Shown here: in pieces, positions 4,995 through 5,664 of the stretch | Layout of the letters: each line of letters begins with the position of its first letter | How positions within the stretch are numbered: the stretch's first letter is position 1 | Assembly (NCBI GenBank): GCA_022353185.1 | Contig: JAKRWB010000452.1 | Coordinates: forward strand, 1 to 5,664 | Source: ANME-2 cluster archaeon | GTDB taxonomy: Archaea > Halobacteriota > Methanosarcinia > Methanosarcinales > Methanocomedenaceae | DNA length: 5,664 bases | Direction of reading: 5' to 3' | Position numbers and translations under genes: made by a program | Notes under the pieces: generated by a model | Databases searched by the model: none | Told to the model about the DNA's origin: nothing | The model's input: the letters and a program-made list of their open reading frames with translations, nothing else

Positions 4995-5261
4995 TCAGTC
5001 GTATGCACTCTTTCGATGGTCGATCCAGTTGAGATAAACTACTTTCTCTTTTTCAACAGGTGTAAATATCAGCCTATATCTTCTTGATATTCTCGTCGAT
5101 TTCTTACCATGCAGCTCGCCCGAAAGCCAGCCCCCCACATGCAGAGGGTCATCCTGCAGCCTCTTGAGTTTGTTATCAAGTTCAGTAAGTGCTTCTTTAT
5201 TTTTTCTGATGGCTCTAAGAGAATCAAGAAAGGTATCCGTTCTTTTGACCACCCAGATCAT
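4995..5261 (-). CDS. RelE/ParE-family toxin of a type II toxin-antitoxin pair
   Basis: Eighty-eight residues, the usual RelE size. The N-terminal VVKRTDTFLDSLRAIRKNK and the long helix TELDNKLKRLQDDPL are followed by the family's strand region LHGKKSTRISRRYRLIF (50-66) and the C-terminal VVYLNWIDHRKSAYD (74-88). The basic residues R57, R60, R61, R63 and the H82-R83 / Y87 end correspond to the positions that bind and cut mRNA on the ribosome in RelE-like enzymes, so an mRNA interferase activity is likely; ParE-like gyrase poisoning is the alternative. ATG at 5259-5261 overlaps the antitoxin stop as ATGA, with GGTGAG just upstream, so translation is coupled. The gene converges on the DUF2283 gene with an 18-base gap. 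It appears intact. Confidence 0.85.
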   Translation of the reverse strand: MIWVVKRTDTFLDSLRAIRKNKEALTELDNKLKRLQDDPLHVGGWLSGELHGKKSTRISRRYRLIFTPVEKEKVVYLNWIDHRKSAYD

Positions 5262-5473
5262 CGCTCACCGAGCATCTCTTCAACAGAAGATACTTCCTTA
5301 ATCCGTCCCTCTTTAATGTCAAGGTCGCTTTTGCGCAGTGCTTCCATCGTTTTTGGATTACTGAGAATTTCAACTGAATCAACCAGAGCGTCTAGATCAT
5401 CTCTTGTCACCATTTTTCTCTCTATTACCAGGAGCTCATGGTATACATCTTCAATTGTTATCGATTCAGGCAT
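5258..5473 (-). CDS. RelB-like antitoxin
   Basis: Starting at the ATG at 5471-5473 the protein has 71 residues: MPESITIEDVYHELLVIERKM, VTRDDLDALVDSVEILSNP, then KTMEALRKSDLDIKEG and SSVEEMLGER. Helix-rich, acidic, and ending in a segment that fits a toxin-wrapping tail; the NP-x-TM...DIKEGR...SVEEML pattern is common in antitoxins adjoining RelE-type toxins. The frame stays open further upstream (to about 5581), but that extension is hydrophobic and unlike the family, so the shorter form is preferred; a TATA-like box 26 bases before this ATG supports it. It precedes and overlaps the toxin by four bases. It should neutralise the toxin and, as is usual, repress its own promoter. RelB is a family-level description; the DNA-binding fold is not obvious by eye. 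Confidence 0.8.
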   Translation of the reverse strand: MPESITIEDVYHELLVIERKMVTRDDLDALVDSVEILSNPKTMEALRKSDLDIKEGRIKEVSSVEEMLGER

Positions 5474-5493
5474 GTTTTTAAATTGGATGTATA

Positions 5494-5526
5494 TCCTTAT
5501 AACGATTGTCCATAAGAAATAAGGAC
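5494..5526 (-). promoter_or_regulatory. Putative toxin-antitoxin promoter with dyad sequences
   Basis: TTATAA (5497-5502) is centred about 26 bases before the antitoxin ATG, the distance expected if transcription begins at the start codon itself (leaderless mRNA); no ribosome-binding site precedes that ATG. GTCC (5508-5511) and GGAC (5523-5526) bound an imperfect dyad, and GGATGTATATCC (5485-5496) is palindromic at 10 of 12 positions, so either could be an autoregulatory operator. Pattern-based only. Confidence 0.4.
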
Positions 5527-5580
5527 ACAATACCAAAATCCAGTTATACAGTGAATAGATCAGATGCAGATGCGACTTCA

Positions 5581-5653
5581 AATCCGTGTAAATCAGTGAA
5601 ATCAGTGTCTTTTTATATTTTCAGACACGGATTAACACCGATTAACACAGATT
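5581..5653. repeat. Dyad of ACAC-x-GATT units
   Basis: The left arm (5581-5610) and right arm (5623-5653) are reverse complements apart from four substitutions and one gap, around the 12-base T-rich loop 5611-5622. Each arm holds three units of the form ACAC-x-GATT (ATCCGTGT, AATCAGTG, AATCAGTGT on the left; CACGGATT, CACCGATT, CACAGATT on the right). Sequences of the ATCCGTGTAAATC type are, from recollection, widely dispersed intergenic repeats in archaea and bacteria. It lies upstream of the antitoxin gene and may extend past the window. Confidence 0.7.
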
Positions 5654-5664
5654 TTACCTAAAGT

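Noticed and set aside
5474..5581. N-terminal extension of the antitoxin frame
   Set aside because: The extra residues are hydrophobic and unlike antitoxins; the ATG at 5473 has a well-placed TATA-like box and gives the usual size.
1221..5653. Possible CRISPR array among the repeats
   Set aside because: Repeats are not regularly spaced, are of several different types, and lack uniform spacer lengths; no cas gene is present.

Overview
The window reads like an accessory or defence-type region of an archaeal, possibly methanogen, chromosome. The archaeal assignment is an inference. It rests on TATA-like boxes at archaeal spacing before several starts (one placed for a leaderless transcript), on GGTG/GAGGA-type ribosome sites, and on a 40-residue protein with the FDD/E-x-x-Y ... 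LSWHDFI pattern I associate with archaeal genomes. No ribosomal or metabolic marker gene is present to confirm it.

Layout, left to right. (1) 1-780, plus strand: the 3' part of a DNA N4/N6 methyltransferase whose start lies outside the window. (2) 801-1152, plus strand: a self-contained unit with a TATA-like box, a near-perfect 19-bp palindrome at the expected transcription start, and two tightly spaced tiny genes (58 and 40 aa). (3) About 1153-1949: no convincing gene. It holds a GC-rich, repeat-like block bracketed by a split inverted repeat, then a structured AT-richer stretch with several short stems. (4) 1950-4259, minus strand: a very AT-rich 769-aa gene. The protein appears to join an N-terminal PD-(D/E)XK nuclease-like domain, a central DGQHR (DndB-like, ParB/Srx-type) domain and a C-terminal HEPN-like domain with an R-x4-H motif. 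It is the most interesting object here. (5) About 4300-4751: a second non-coding repeat cluster sharing several modules with the block at 1247-1471, in a different order, so the big gene is bracketed by related repeats. (6) 4752-4976, plus strand: a DUF2283 protein whose natural ATG looks displaced by one base. (7) 4995-5473, minus strand: a RelE/ParE-family toxin and its antitoxin overlapping by ATGA, convergent with the DUF2283 gene. (8) 5581-5653: a dyad repeat built of three ACAC-x-GATT units per arm.

How the parts might work together is inferred. A modification enzyme, a large nuclease/DGQHR/HEPN protein and a toxin-antitoxin pair within 5.5 kb is what one expects of a defence island. 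The large protein is on its own transcript with no obvious partner, so it may be a single-gene defence system that senses DNA (perhaps its modification state) through the DGQHR domain and acts through DNA and/or RNA cleavage. The methyltransferase has no recognisable cognate endonuclease inside the window. Nothing shows that it and the 769-aa protein form one system; they are convergent and separated by about 1.2 kb.
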